Origin: Aquimarina sp.
GTDB lineage: Bacteria; Bacteroidota; Bacteroidia; Flavobacteriales; Flavobacteriaceae
Direction of reading: 5' to 3'
DNA length: 7,636 nucleotides
NCBI GenBank assembly: GCA_020628975.1
Contig: JAHDEF010000023.1
Span: 2,406-10,041, forward strand
Shown here: positions 1 through 6,194 of the stretch, piece by piece
Layout of the letters: each line of letters begins with the position of its first letter
Position numbering within the stretch: position 1 is the first letter of the stretch
Made by a program: the position numbers and the translations under genes
The notes under the pieces: model-generated
Told to the model about the DNA's origin: nothing
The model's input: the letters and a program-made list of their open reading frames with translations, nothing else
The model's database searches: none

Positions 1-87
1 AAAATACATACATAGAAAAAAATAATAAAATCTAGGTTCTATAATTATAACGATTTAGTAATCTGAATTTTAAATCTATTTTTATTT

Positions 88-121
88 TTTGTGAAGAAAT
101 GTTTTCAATTCTAATATTTTG
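88..121 (+). promoter_or_regulatory. Possible promoter of the agar-sugar operon
   Basis: A TTTG at 88-91 is followed 23 nt later by TATTTTG at 115-121, which resembles the Bacteroidetes -33/-7 pair (TTG, then TAnnTTTG) but is one base short in the -7 element. Transcription would start near 128, giving a leader of about 27 nt before the ATG at 155. The rest of 1-154 is very AT-rich and shows no gene or strong hairpin. AT-rich DNA gives such matches by chance, and the operon could also be read from a promoter left of the window. Confidence 0.25.
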
Positions 122-154
122 AATAAACTTAAAATTAAATACAAACAAAAAACC

Positions 155-1417
155 ATGAAAATAAAAGTTAGTGCTTTTGCTGCAATTGCAGCTGCTGTGG
201 TTGTAGGTTGTAATCAACCTGCGCCTGAGCAAAAAGATAATAAGCCGTGTGAGCCAGAATTGGATCTATCAACTGAAAAATTAGATCGTTTTGGAATTAC
301 TAATAAAGACTATTTAAGTGCAGCCTCTAAAAGAGCATTGCAGTGGAAATATGTAGAAAACGATTGGTATCGTGTATTCAATCCAATGCAACCTTTAAAA
401 GGAGATTTGGCTTATGAAGAAGGAGTTGTGCGTCGTGATCCTTCTGCGGTAATTCAAGTAGATGGTCTATACCATGTTTGGTATTCAAAAAGTACGGGGT
501 TAACCGATGGTTTTGGAGGTGATATTGAAAAAGATAAGGTATTCCCTTGGGATCGTTGTACTGTTTGGCATGCAACATCTAAAGATGGTTGGACTTGGAA
601 AGAAGATAAAGAAGTAGCTGTGCCATTAGGAGAAAAAGGTACTTATGATGATCGTTCGATTTTTACGGTTGAAGTAATGCAGCATGAGGATATGTATTAT
701 TTATGTTACCAAACTATAAAGTCACCTTATGATGTAAGAACTAAAAATGAGGTAGGTTTAGCTTGGTCGAAATCACCAAACGGACCATGGACAAAATCTA
801 AAGAGCCTATCTTAAAACCAGCAGATAATGGTGTTTGGAGAGGAGAAGAGCAAAATCGATTTAATGTAGAGAAAAAAGGAGACTTTGATTCGCACAAAGT
901 GCATGATCCTTGTATTATCCCATTCAACGGAAAGTTCTATTTATATTATAAAGGAGAGCAAATGGGTGAGGAAATTTTATTTGGTGGACGTCAAATTCGT
1001 CACGGTGTAGCTGTAGCTGATAATCCTAAAGGCCCTTATATAAAGTCAAAATACAACCCAATTTCAAATTCAGGTCACGAAATTTGCGTTTGGCCAGTTG
1101 ATGGGGGTATTGCTTCCTTAGTAACAACCGATGGACCAGAAAGAAATACGTTTCAATTTGCTAAAGATGGAATCAACTTTGAGATTCGCGGTGCAGTAAA
1201 AGGAGCTAATATGCCACATGCTATAGGTTTAAATAGAACTATCGAAGCTACGGCTGATAACCCAACTAAGATTTTTGATTGGGGATTATCACACGTATAT
1301 AATAGCTGGCATTATCAAAGTATTATGCGTTTCGATTCTTACAGAAAAACATCACATGTAGCGCCAGGAGCTAAAAAACCTGACGGAGATAAAAGTGATA
1401 AAGTACAGGATAATTAA
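155..1417 (+). CDS. GH117 exo-alpha-1,3-(3,6-anhydro-L-galactosidase), lipoprotein
   Basis: A 420-residue family GH117 glycoside hydrolase. Characterised members remove 3,6-anhydro-L-galactose from the non-reducing end of neoagaro-oligosaccharides such as neoagarobiose, the last step of agar saccharification. Residues 1-19 form a lipoprotein signal (MKIK, a hydrophobic Ala/Val stretch, then VVVGC with lipid-carrying Cys19), so the enzyme is membrane-anchored outside the cytoplasm. The SAASKRALQW segment (55-64) belongs to the N-terminal helical part involved in dimerisation in this family; a five-bladed beta-propeller follows. By motif, Asp95 (RRDPS), Asp251 (VHDPC), His308 and Glu309 (SGHE) match the catalytic Asp, Asp, His and Glu described for GH117. 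The last ~20 residues are a Lys/Asp-rich tail. The ATG at 155 was chosen because the signal peptide begins there; an in-frame TTG at 119 only adds a poly-basic leader. First gene of the operon. Some GH117 paralogues do not cleave neoagarobiose, so exact specificity is open. Confidence 0.93.
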   Translation: MKIKVSAFAAIAAAVVVGCNQPAPEQKDNKPCEPELDLSTEKLDRFGITNKDYLSAASKRALQWKYVENDWYRVFNPMQPLKGDLAYEEGVVRRDPSAVIQVDGLYHVWYSKSTGLTDGFGGDIEKDKVFPWDRCTVWHATSKDGWTWKEDKEVAVPLGEKGTYDDRSIFTVEVMQHEDMYYLCYQTIKSPYDVRTKNEVGLAWSKSPNGPWTKSKEPILKPADNGVWRGEEQNRFNVEKKGDFDSHKVHDPCIIPFNGKFYLYYKGEQMGEEILFGGRQIRHGVAVADNPKGPYIKSKYNPISNSGHEICVWPVDGGIASLVTTDGPERNTFQFAKDGINFEIRGAVKGANMPHAIGLNRTIEATADNPTKIFDWGLSHVYNSWHYQSIMRFDSYRKTSHVAPGAKKPDGDKSDKVQDN

Positions 1418-1445
1418 AATAATTTCTTCATTTAATTTATAACAA

Positions 1446-2462
1446 TTGAAAGCAACTAGATACGAGGGTAATAAAACCTTCAGTGTAATTGAGAAAGATG
1501 TTGAAGCACCAGCAGCTGGTGATGTACGTATAAAAGTAGCTTACTCGGGAGTTTGTGGAACTGATGTTCATATCTACCACGGTATGATGGATCAGCGCGT
1601 AAGTATACCTGTAACGATCGGTCATGAAATGTCAGGGACAATTGATGCCGTTGGTGAAGGAGTAACTGACTATGCAGTAGGTGATAAAGTGGTTGTACGT
1701 CCTTTAGATGATCGTGGTGCTAAACCTTCTGACAAAGGTTTTAATCATGTTTGCGAAGATTTAAAGTTTATCGGTATCGATAGCCCAGGATCTATGCAAC
1801 AATATTGGAATGTACCTGCCTTTACTCTGCATAAATTAAAAGCTGAAACATCATTAAAGTTAGCAGCATTAATCGAACCCTTATCTGTAGCATCTCACGA
1901 TGTACGTTTGTCAGAATTAAAAGCAGGTGAAACTGCTGTGGTTCTTGGCGGTGGACCAATCGGGTTATTAGTGGCTATGGTAGCTAAAGATGCTGGGGCT
2001 AATGTGATTATTTCAGAAGTTAATCCTGTACGTATTCAAAAAGCTAAAGAGTTAGGTTTTGACTGTGTAAGTCCTGCTGAGTTAGATTTAGTAGCTTACG
2101 TAAGAGAGAAAACAGAAGGCCGTTTGGCAGATGTAGTTTTTGAAGTGGCAGGTGTTCAACCAGCCTTAGATGTAATGACAGAAGTAGCTGGTATCCGTGG
2201 AAGAATCGTTATGGTGGCTATTCACGGGCAACCTAAACCAGTGAATTTATTTAAATTCTTCTGGAAAGAATTAAAATTAATCGGTGCACGTGTTTACGAG
2301 AAAGAAGATTACGAAAAGTCAATCGCTTTAATCACAGCAAACGAATTGCCATTTGAAGAAATGATTACTGACGTTCAGCCGTTATCAAATATTCAAGAGG
2401 TATTCGAAAATATCGATAAAAATCCTAATGGATTGAAAGTATTAATGGATTGCCAATTATAA
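1446..2462 (+). CDS. Zinc-type MDR alcohol dehydrogenase, probable C5 dehydrogenase of 2-keto-3-deoxy-L-galactonate
   Basis: A 338-residue medium-chain dehydrogenase related to sorbitol, threonine and L-galactonate 5-dehydrogenases. Catalytic-zinc ligands are visible: Cys37 (GVCGTD), His60-Glu61 (GHE) and Glu144 (LIEPLSVA). The NAD-binding Rossmann fold carries GGGPIG at 168-173, with Glu191 at the end of the next strand, which favours NAD over NADP. The lobe that normally holds four structural-zinc cysteines (about 86-103) keeps only Cys103. The start must be TTG: the in-frame stop TAA lies at 1440-1442, the N-terminus MKATRYEG fits the family, and the next in-frame ATG is codon 47, inside the catalytic domain. 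It begins 28 nt after the GH117 stop and ends 12 nt before the SDR, so it is cotranscribed. The substrate is inferred from context: oxidation of C5 of 2-keto-3-deoxy-L-galactonate in anhydrogalactose breakdown. Another polyol or sugar-acid substrate cannot be excluded. Confidence 0.85.
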   Translation: MKATRYEGNKTFSVIEKDVEAPAAGDVRIKVAYSGVCGTDVHIYHGMMDQRVSIPVTIGHEMSGTIDAVGEGVTDYAVGDKVVVRPLDDRGAKPSDKGFNHVCEDLKFIGIDSPGSMQQYWNVPAFTLHKLKAETSLKLAALIEPLSVASHDVRLSELKAGETAVVLGGGPIGLLVAMVAKDAGANVIISEVNPVRIQKAKELGFDCVSPAELDLVAYVREKTEGRLADVVFEVAGVQPALDVMTEVAGIRGRIVMVAIHGQPKPVNLFKFFWKELKLIGARVYEKEDYEKSIALITANELPFEEMITDVQPLSNIQEVFENIDKNPNGLKVLMDCQL

Positions 2463-2474
2463 CAAGCAACAAAA

Positions 2475-3245
2475 ATGAGTATTTTAAATAAATTTAGTTT
2501 AGAAGGTAAAACAGCCTTAGTAACAGGTTGTAAAAGAGGTATTGGTAAAGCTATGGCAGTAGCCCTAGCTGAAGCAGGAGCTGATATTATTGGGGTTAGC
2601 GCTTCTTTAGAATCTGAAGGTAGTGCCGTGGAAGCTGAAGTAAAAGCTACAGGTAAAAACTTTAAAGCATACCAGTGTGATTTTGGAGATCGTAAAGCTT
2701 TATATGGTTTTATCAAAGCCGTAAAATCTGATTTTCCTGTAATTGATATTTTGGTGAATAATGCAGGAACTATTTTAAGAACACCTGCCGCAGAGCATCC
2801 TGATGAAATGTGGGATAAAGTGATTGAAGTAAATCAAAATGCGCAATTCATTTTAACTCGTGAAATCGGGAAAGAAATGGTTGCACGTGGTTCAGGTAAA
2901 GTGGTATTTACGGCTTCATTATTAACTTTTCAAGGAGGAATCACAGTACCTGGTTACGCAGCTTCAAAAGGAGCTATTGGTCAGTTAACTATGGCATTTG
3001 CTAACGAATGGGCTGGTAGTGGTGTTAACGTAAACGCAATTGCGCCAGGTTATATTTCTACAGATAATACAGAAGCTTTAAGAAACAACCCAGAACGCGC
3101 TAATTCAATTTTAGCACGTATCCCTGCAGGACGTTGGGGGCAACCAGAAGATTTTGCTGGGCCAACCGTTTTCTTGTGTTCAGAAGCTGCTTCATATATG
3201 TCAGGAAGCATTATGCTTGTTGATGGTGGATGGATGGGACGCTAG
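2475..3245 (+). CDS. KduD-like SDR oxidoreductase (2,5-diketo-3-deoxy sugar-acid reductase / KDG 5-dehydrogenase)
   Basis: A 256-residue classical short-chain dehydrogenase of normal length. It shows the cofactor motif TGCKRGIG (17-24), the NNAG motif (95-98), Asn120, and the catalytic Ser148, Tyr161 and Lys165 (YAASK). The YISTDNTEALR stretch (193-203) and the VDGGWMGR end are typical of the 2-deoxy-D-gluconate 3-dehydrogenase / KduD group, which interconverts 2-keto-3-deoxy-D-gluconate and its 2,5-diketo form. KduD usually serves pectin or uronate breakdown, but no pectin gene is near. Beside a GH117 gene and an MDR dehydrogenase it more likely reduces 2,5-diketo-3-deoxygalactonate to 2-keto-3-deoxy-D-gluconate, completing a C5 inversion. 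Start ATG at 2475, 12 nt after the preceding stop, preceded by an A-rich stretch and no Shine-Dalgarno sequence. The fold and family are clear; the substrate is inferred. Confidence 0.87.
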   Translation: MSILNKFSLEGKTALVTGCKRGIGKAMAVALAEAGADIIGVSASLESEGSAVEAEVKATGKNFKAYQCDFGDRKALYGFIKAVKSDFPVIDILVNNAGTILRTPAAEHPDEMWDKVIEVNQNAQFILTREIGKEMVARGSGKVVFTASLLTFQGGITVPGYAASKGAIGQLTMAFANEWAGSGVNVNAIAPGYISTDNTEALRNNPERANSILARIPAGRWGQPEDFAGPTVFLCSEAASYMSGSIMLVDGGWMGR

Positions 3246-3262
3246 TCTCTGAAATTTGCAAA

Positions 3263-3353
3263 AGAGAAAATAGAGTGTGTGGGATAAAAAGAGATAGAGC
3301 GTTTAGTTTAACTAATTAAGTCTATTTTCTATCATATCTTCTCTGTTTTCTCT
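3263..3353 (+). repeat. 91-nt nested inverted repeat in the SDR-aldehyde dehydrogenase spacer
   Basis: The arm AGAGAAAATAGAG (3263-3275) pairs over 13 bp, with one G-U, with CTCTGTTTTCTCT (3341-3353). Inside, GATAGA (3293-3298) can pair with TCTATC (3328-3333), and TTAG (3303-3306) with CTAA (3312-3315). The left arm can instead pair over 10 perfect bp (3265-3274) with TCTATTTTCT at 3321-3330, so two folds compete. No T-run follows the outer stem, which argues against an ordinary terminator. It could set relative expression or stability of the two parts of the mRNA, or be an intergenic repeat. The spacer encodes no protein. Confidence 0.5.
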
Positions 3354-3384
3354 AATAATTTTAACTTAGTAAAAAATAATACAC

Positions 3385-4836
3385 ATGGCTGTAAAAGAAT
3401 ATGAATTATTCATCGGTGGCAAGTGGAGAAAATCTACATCTGGTGAAACAATTGACGTAATTAGCCCTTCGACAGAAGAGTTAGTTGCAAAAGTGCAAAA
3501 TGGTACTGCTGAAGAAGCAATCGAAGCTTTAGAAGTAGCTGATAAAGCACAAAAAGAATGGAAAAAATTACCAGCAAGAACTCGTGCAGAGTACTTGTAT
3601 GCTTTGGCAAACGAAATTAAAGCAAATGCTGACTATTTAGCTGAATTGTTAGTCAAAGAACAAGGAAAGCTTTTAAAAGTTGCTAAAATGGAAGTAGCTG
3701 TTACAGCTTCTTTTATCGAATATGCGGCTGAAGGAGCTCGTCGTATCGAGGGAGATATTATCCCGTCAGACAATCCTAATGAGCAAATTTGGATCCAAAA
3801 AGTGCCTCGTGGTGTGGTTGTAGCGATTACAGCTTGGAATTTCCCATTTGCTTTGGCAGGTCGTAAATTAGGACCAGCTTTAGTAGCAGGTAATTCAATA
3901 GTAATTAAGCCAACTTCTGAAACTCCATTGGCAACATTAGAGTTAGGGAACTTAGCAAATAAAGTAGGTATTCCTGCAGGTGTTATTAATATTTTGACAG
4001 GACCTGGTCGTGCGATGGGTAATGCTTTAGTGGAAAGCCCAATTTGTAAGATGGTTACGATGACAGGGTCTACACCAGTAGGTCAGCAAATAGCTCGTAA
4101 TGCAGCTCAAAACTTAACTCACGTTCAGTTAGAGTTAGGTGGTAAAGCTCCATTTATAGTATTTGCTGATGCTGATATAGATGCTGCTGTAGAATCTGCA
4201 TTGCATTCTCGTTTTGATAACTGTGGTCAGGTATGTACTTGTAATGAGCGTATGTATGTTCATGAAGATATTTATGATGTATTCATGGAGAAATTCATTG
4301 CTGCTACGAAAGCATTGAAAGTTGGTGATCCAATGTTGGATGATACGGATATGGGACCTAAAGTTAACGGGTCTGAGCTTAAGCATATGGAGCATTTGGT
4401 AGAAGTTTCTGTAAAAGAAGGAGCTACTATTGCTACAGGAGGTAAACGTCCAGAAGGAGCTCAATTTGAGAAAGGATTTTGGTTTGAGCCAACGGTCTTG
4501 ACGAACGTAACTCAAGATATGACTATCGTACACGAAGAGTCATTCGGACCTATCTTACCAGTATTAAAATTCTCTTCTTTCGAGCAAGTAATTGGATTTG
4601 CAAATGATTGTGAATACGGTTTAGCTGCTATGGTTTTCACAAATGATATGAATACGATCATGAAGTGTAACGACGAGTTAGAATATGGAGAAATCTATGT
4701 GAACCGTGGTCACGGGGAGCAGCACCAAGGATTCCACAACGGATATAAACTATCTGGATCAGGTGGAGAAGATGGTAAATACGGATTTGAGCAGTACTTA
4801 GAGAAAAAGACGTTCTATGTACGTCATAAAGTATAA
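3385..4836 (+). CDS. AldA-like aldehyde dehydrogenase, probable 3,6-anhydro-L-galactose dehydrogenase
   Basis: A 483-residue NAD(P)-dependent aldehyde dehydrogenase of full length. Visible landmarks are Asn152 (WNFPF) of the oxyanion hole, Lys175 (IKPTSETP) in cofactor binding, the general base Glu250 (LELGGKAP), the catalytic Cys284 in NCGQVCTCNER, and EESFGP at 384-389. The cysteine region and the end of the protein (NRGHGEQHQGFHNG, then SGSGGEDGKYG) resemble E. coli lactaldehyde dehydrogenase AldA. In an operon opened by a GH117 enzyme the likely reaction is oxidation of 3,6-anhydro-L-galactose to 3,6-anhydro-L-galactonate in the cytoplasm, the first committed step after uptake. L-lactaldehyde oxidation, as in fucose or rhamnose use, is the main alternative, but no fucose or rhamnose gene is in view. 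Start ATG at 3385 gives the usual N-terminus (EYELFIGGKW). It lies 139 bp after the SDR, longer than the other gaps in the operon, and is followed by the terminator. Confidence 0.85.
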   Translation: MAVKEYELFIGGKWRKSTSGETIDVISPSTEELVAKVQNGTAEEAIEALEVADKAQKEWKKLPARTRAEYLYALANEIKANADYLAELLVKEQGKLLKVAKMEVAVTASFIEYAAEGARRIEGDIIPSDNPNEQIWIQKVPRGVVVAITAWNFPFALAGRKLGPALVAGNSIVIKPTSETPLATLELGNLANKVGIPAGVINILTGPGRAMGNALVESPICKMVTMTGSTPVGQQIARNAAQNLTHVQLELGGKAPFIVFADADIDAAVESALHSRFDNCGQVCTCNERMYVHEDIYDVFMEKFIAATKALKVGDPMLDDTDMGPKVNGSELKHMEHLVEVSVKEGATIATGGKRPEGAQFEKGFWFEPTVLTNVTQDMTIVHEESFGPILPVLKFSSFEQVIGFANDCEYGLAAMVFTNDMNTIMKCNDELEYGEIYVNRGHGEQHQGFHNGYKLSGSGGEDGKYGFEQYLEKKTFYVRHKV

Positions 4837-4863
4837 TTATTCTATTTCGGTATTCTAAATAAG

Positions 4864-4895
4864 AAAGCCCCTCGAATTTTCGATGGGCTTTTTTT
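4864..4895 (+). terminator. Rho-independent terminator of the agar-sugar operon
   Basis: AAAGCCC (4864-4870) pairs with GGGCTTT (4885-4891); after one C/T mismatch the stem continues TCGA/TCGA (4872-4875 with 4880-4883) to a 4-nt loop. A run of T (4889-4895) follows. It lies 28 bp after the aldehyde dehydrogenase stop. On the - strand the same stem is followed by CTTATTT, so it may also stop the convergent response-regulator transcript, though less efficiently. Confidence 0.88.
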
Positions 4896-4954
4896 ATGTA
4901 TTTAAGTGATAATCAAATTGCTTATCAGTCGTTTATTTTCGATCAAATAAAGTG

Positions 4955-5671
4955 TTAAGCTCCCAAAGCTTCGCTTAATGCAGCTTTTTTATGTCTACTT
5001 ACAGGAATTTGGTCACTTTCTATTTCTATATTTCTACTATTAAATCGTTCTACTTTTTGTAGATTAACAATATACGATTTGTGCACTCGCAAAAAACGAT
5101 CTTCGGGTAATTGCGCTTCAAATGACTTCATGGTAGCAAGTACAATTACAGGGTCGCTGTTATCCATAATTAATTTTACGTAATCGCCTAAGGCTTCTAC
5201 ATATTTTAAATTATTTAAGTAGATTTTTCGCTTCTTTAAATTACTTTTCACAAATATAAATTCCTCTTCAGGTACTACTTGTCCTGTTACTGCAGCACTA
5301 GTGCCTGAACTTACAAGAGCTTTGTCAACGGCTGCATAAAAGCGATCTTTTTTTAAGGGTTTCCTTAAATAATCAATAGCGTCGTAATCAAATGCTTTAA
5401 AAGCGTATTTTGTTTTCCCAGTAACGAAAATAATTTTTGGTTTATGCTCTAAGTCATCTAAAAGATCAAAACCTGTCAAAATCGGCATTTCAATATCCAA
5501 AAATAGCAAGTCTACAGGTGTGTCTAATAGCCCGTTTTTAGTTTCTATTGCATTATTCCATTCAGCTATCAAATCTAGTGCAGGGTGCCCTTCTATAAGC
5601 TTTACAATGGCTAGTCTTTGCAAACGAGAATCGTCAACAATAGCGCATTTAAGAATTGTAGTTTGTGACAT
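4955..5671 (-). CDS. LytTR-family DNA-binding response regulator
   Basis: A 238-residue cytoplasmic transcription regulator: an N-terminal CheY-like receiver (about 5-120), a short linker rich in Ser/Ala/Thr (121-133) and a C-terminal LytTR DNA-binding domain (about 136-236). In the receiver the acidic pair Asp13-Asp14, the phosphoacceptor Asp59 (FLDIEMP), Thr84 and Lys104 (RKPL) are all present, so it should be phosphorylatable. The LytTR part shows YVEALGDYVKL and FLRVHKSYIVNL, then the closing IPVSRHKKAAL. The ATG at 5671 puts the receiver at the usual N-terminus; an in-frame TTG at 5719 would add 16 residues not typical of the family. The partner histidine kinase, normally a LytS-like membrane protein in Bacteroidota, is not in the window. 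It points toward the operon and is divergent from rpsF. Whether it controls either neighbour cannot be told. Confidence 0.93.
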   Translation of the reverse strand: MSQTTILKCAIVDDSRLQRLAIVKLIEGHPALDLIAEWNNAIETKNGLLDTPVDLLFLDIEMPILTGFDLLDDLEHKPKIIFVTGKTKYAFKAFDYDAIDYLRKPLKKDRFYAAVDKALVSSGTSAAVTGQVVPEEEFIFVKSNLKKRKIYLNNLKYVEALGDYVKLIMDNSDPVIVLATMKSFEAQLPEDRFLRVHKSYIVNLQKVERFNSRNIEIESDQIPVSRHKKAALSEALGA

Positions 5672-5684
5672 CAGTAGAAATTTA

Positions 5685-5689
5685 CCTCC
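5685..5689 (-). promoter_or_regulatory. GGAGG Shine-Dalgarno-like site before the response regulator
   Basis: On the - strand GGAGG lies 13 nt before the ATG at 5671. Most Flavobacteriia genes lack such a site, and none of the other genes here has one as strong. The spacing is longer than the usual 5-9 nt, so its use is uncertain. Confidence 0.35.
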
Positions 5690-5785
5690 AAGTTTAACTA
5701 TATTTATTGATTTAGGCAAATATTAATGAAACTTAATCGAAGATTATTGAATTTCATCCATTAAAAAACTTCTTTTGTCGATACG

Positions 5786-5803
5786 TCAACAAATGCTTGT
5801 TGA
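5786..5803. promoter_or_regulatory. 18-bp dyad overlapping the rpsF -33 region, possible operator
   Basis: TCAACAA (5786-5792) and TTGTTGA (5797-5803) form a perfect 7-bp inverted repeat around ATGC. The right arm contains both TTG triplets that can serve as the -33 element of the rpsF promoter, so a bound dimeric protein would block polymerase. It could also simply be chance symmetry. Confidence 0.35.
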
Positions 5804-5826
5804 ATAAAATAATTTTATTACTTTTG
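5797..5826 (+). promoter_or_regulatory. Bacteroidetes-type promoter of rpsF-rpsR-rplI
   Basis: TTG at 5797-5799, then 19 nt, then TACTTTTG at 5819-5826, a full match to the -7 consensus TAnnTTTG of the primary sigma factor of Bacteroidota. Transcription would begin near 5833, leaving a leader of only about 18 nt before the rpsF ATG at 5851. Confidence 0.75.
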
Positions 5827-5850
5827 CAGCCTGAATTAAATTTTGTTTTT

Positions 5851-6192
5851 ATGAACCATTATGAAACTGTTTTCATTTTGAATCCCGTTTTATCTGATGA
5901 TCAGATAAAGGAGACAGTTAGCAAGTTTGAGGAAATTCTTACTTCTAACGGTGCCAAAATGATTTCGAAAGAAGACTGGGGGCTAAAAAAATTAGCTTAC
6001 ACCATCCAACACAAAAAAAGTGGATTTTACCACTTATTTGAGTACCAAGTAAAAGGAGAAGCAATCGATGCTTTAGAATTAGCTTTCCGTCGTGATGAAA
6101 GAGTAATGCGTTATTTAACCGTTAAGTTAGATAAGCACGCTATTTCTTGGGCTGAAAGAAGAAGAGAAAAACTTAAACAAAAAGCTAAGTAG
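5851..6192 (+). CDS. rpsF: 30S ribosomal protein bS6
   Basis: A 113-residue bS6, close to the usual length. The protein opens MNHYETVFILNP, the typical first strand, and has the conserved W-G-x-K-K-LAY block (residues 43-50) and R-DERVMRYLTVKL (80-93) near the end, followed by a basic tail. It binds 16S rRNA in the platform of the small subunit together with bS18; in Flavobacterium johnsoniae bS6, bS18 and bS21 form the pocket that hides the anti-Shine-Dalgarno tail. The ATG at 5851 is chosen over an in-frame TTG at 5797, which lies inside the promoter and would give an unnatural hydrophobic leader. First gene of the ribosomal operon; no Shine-Dalgarno sequence precedes it. The rpsR start follows after 2 nt, so the two proteins are made together. 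Confidence 0.98.
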   Translation: MNHYETVFILNPVLSDDQIKETVSKFEEILTSNGAKMISKEDWGLKKLAYTIQHKKSGFYHLFEYQVKGEAIDALELAFRRDERVMRYLTVKLDKHAISWAERRREKLKQKAK

Positions 6193-6194
6193 TT

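Noticed and set aside
119..154. TTG start 12 codons before the GH117 ATG
   Set aside because: It adds a Lys-rich leader in front of a complete lipoprotein signal that starts cleanly at the ATG at 155, and it overlaps the candidate promoter.
2393..2716. Antisense 107-codon open frame across the MDR-SDR junction
   Set aside because: It lies opposite two well-supported genes, shows no recognisable domain and reads as a shadow frame.
2475..3245. KduD-like gene as evidence for pectin or uronate breakdown
   Set aside because: No KduI, pectate lyase or uronate isomerase is in the window, while GH117 and the aldehyde dehydrogenase point to agar sugars.
4135..4533. Antisense 132-codon open frame inside the aldehyde dehydrogenase gene
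   Set aside because: Opposite a clear enzyme gene covering the catalytic cysteine region; Ser/Ile/Tyr-rich composition without any motif.
4907..4927. TGATAA / TTATCA hairpin as terminator of the response regulator
   Set aside because: Only six AT-rich pairs with a 9-nt loop and no T-run on the - strand; the hairpin at 4864-4891 is a better candidate for both directions.
5672..5719. Upstream TTG start for the response regulator
   Set aside because: Adds 16 residues before the receiver domain, unlike the family, and would place GGAGG inside the coding region.
5797..5850. Upstream TTG start for rpsF
   Set aside because: The TTG is the -33 element of the promoter, and the added residues (LNKIILLLLQ) do not belong to bS6, which begins at MNHYETVF.
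5827..5850. bS6-bS18 autoregulatory leader RNA before rpsF
   Set aside because: The predicted leader is only about 18 nt and contains no hairpin with the expected shape.
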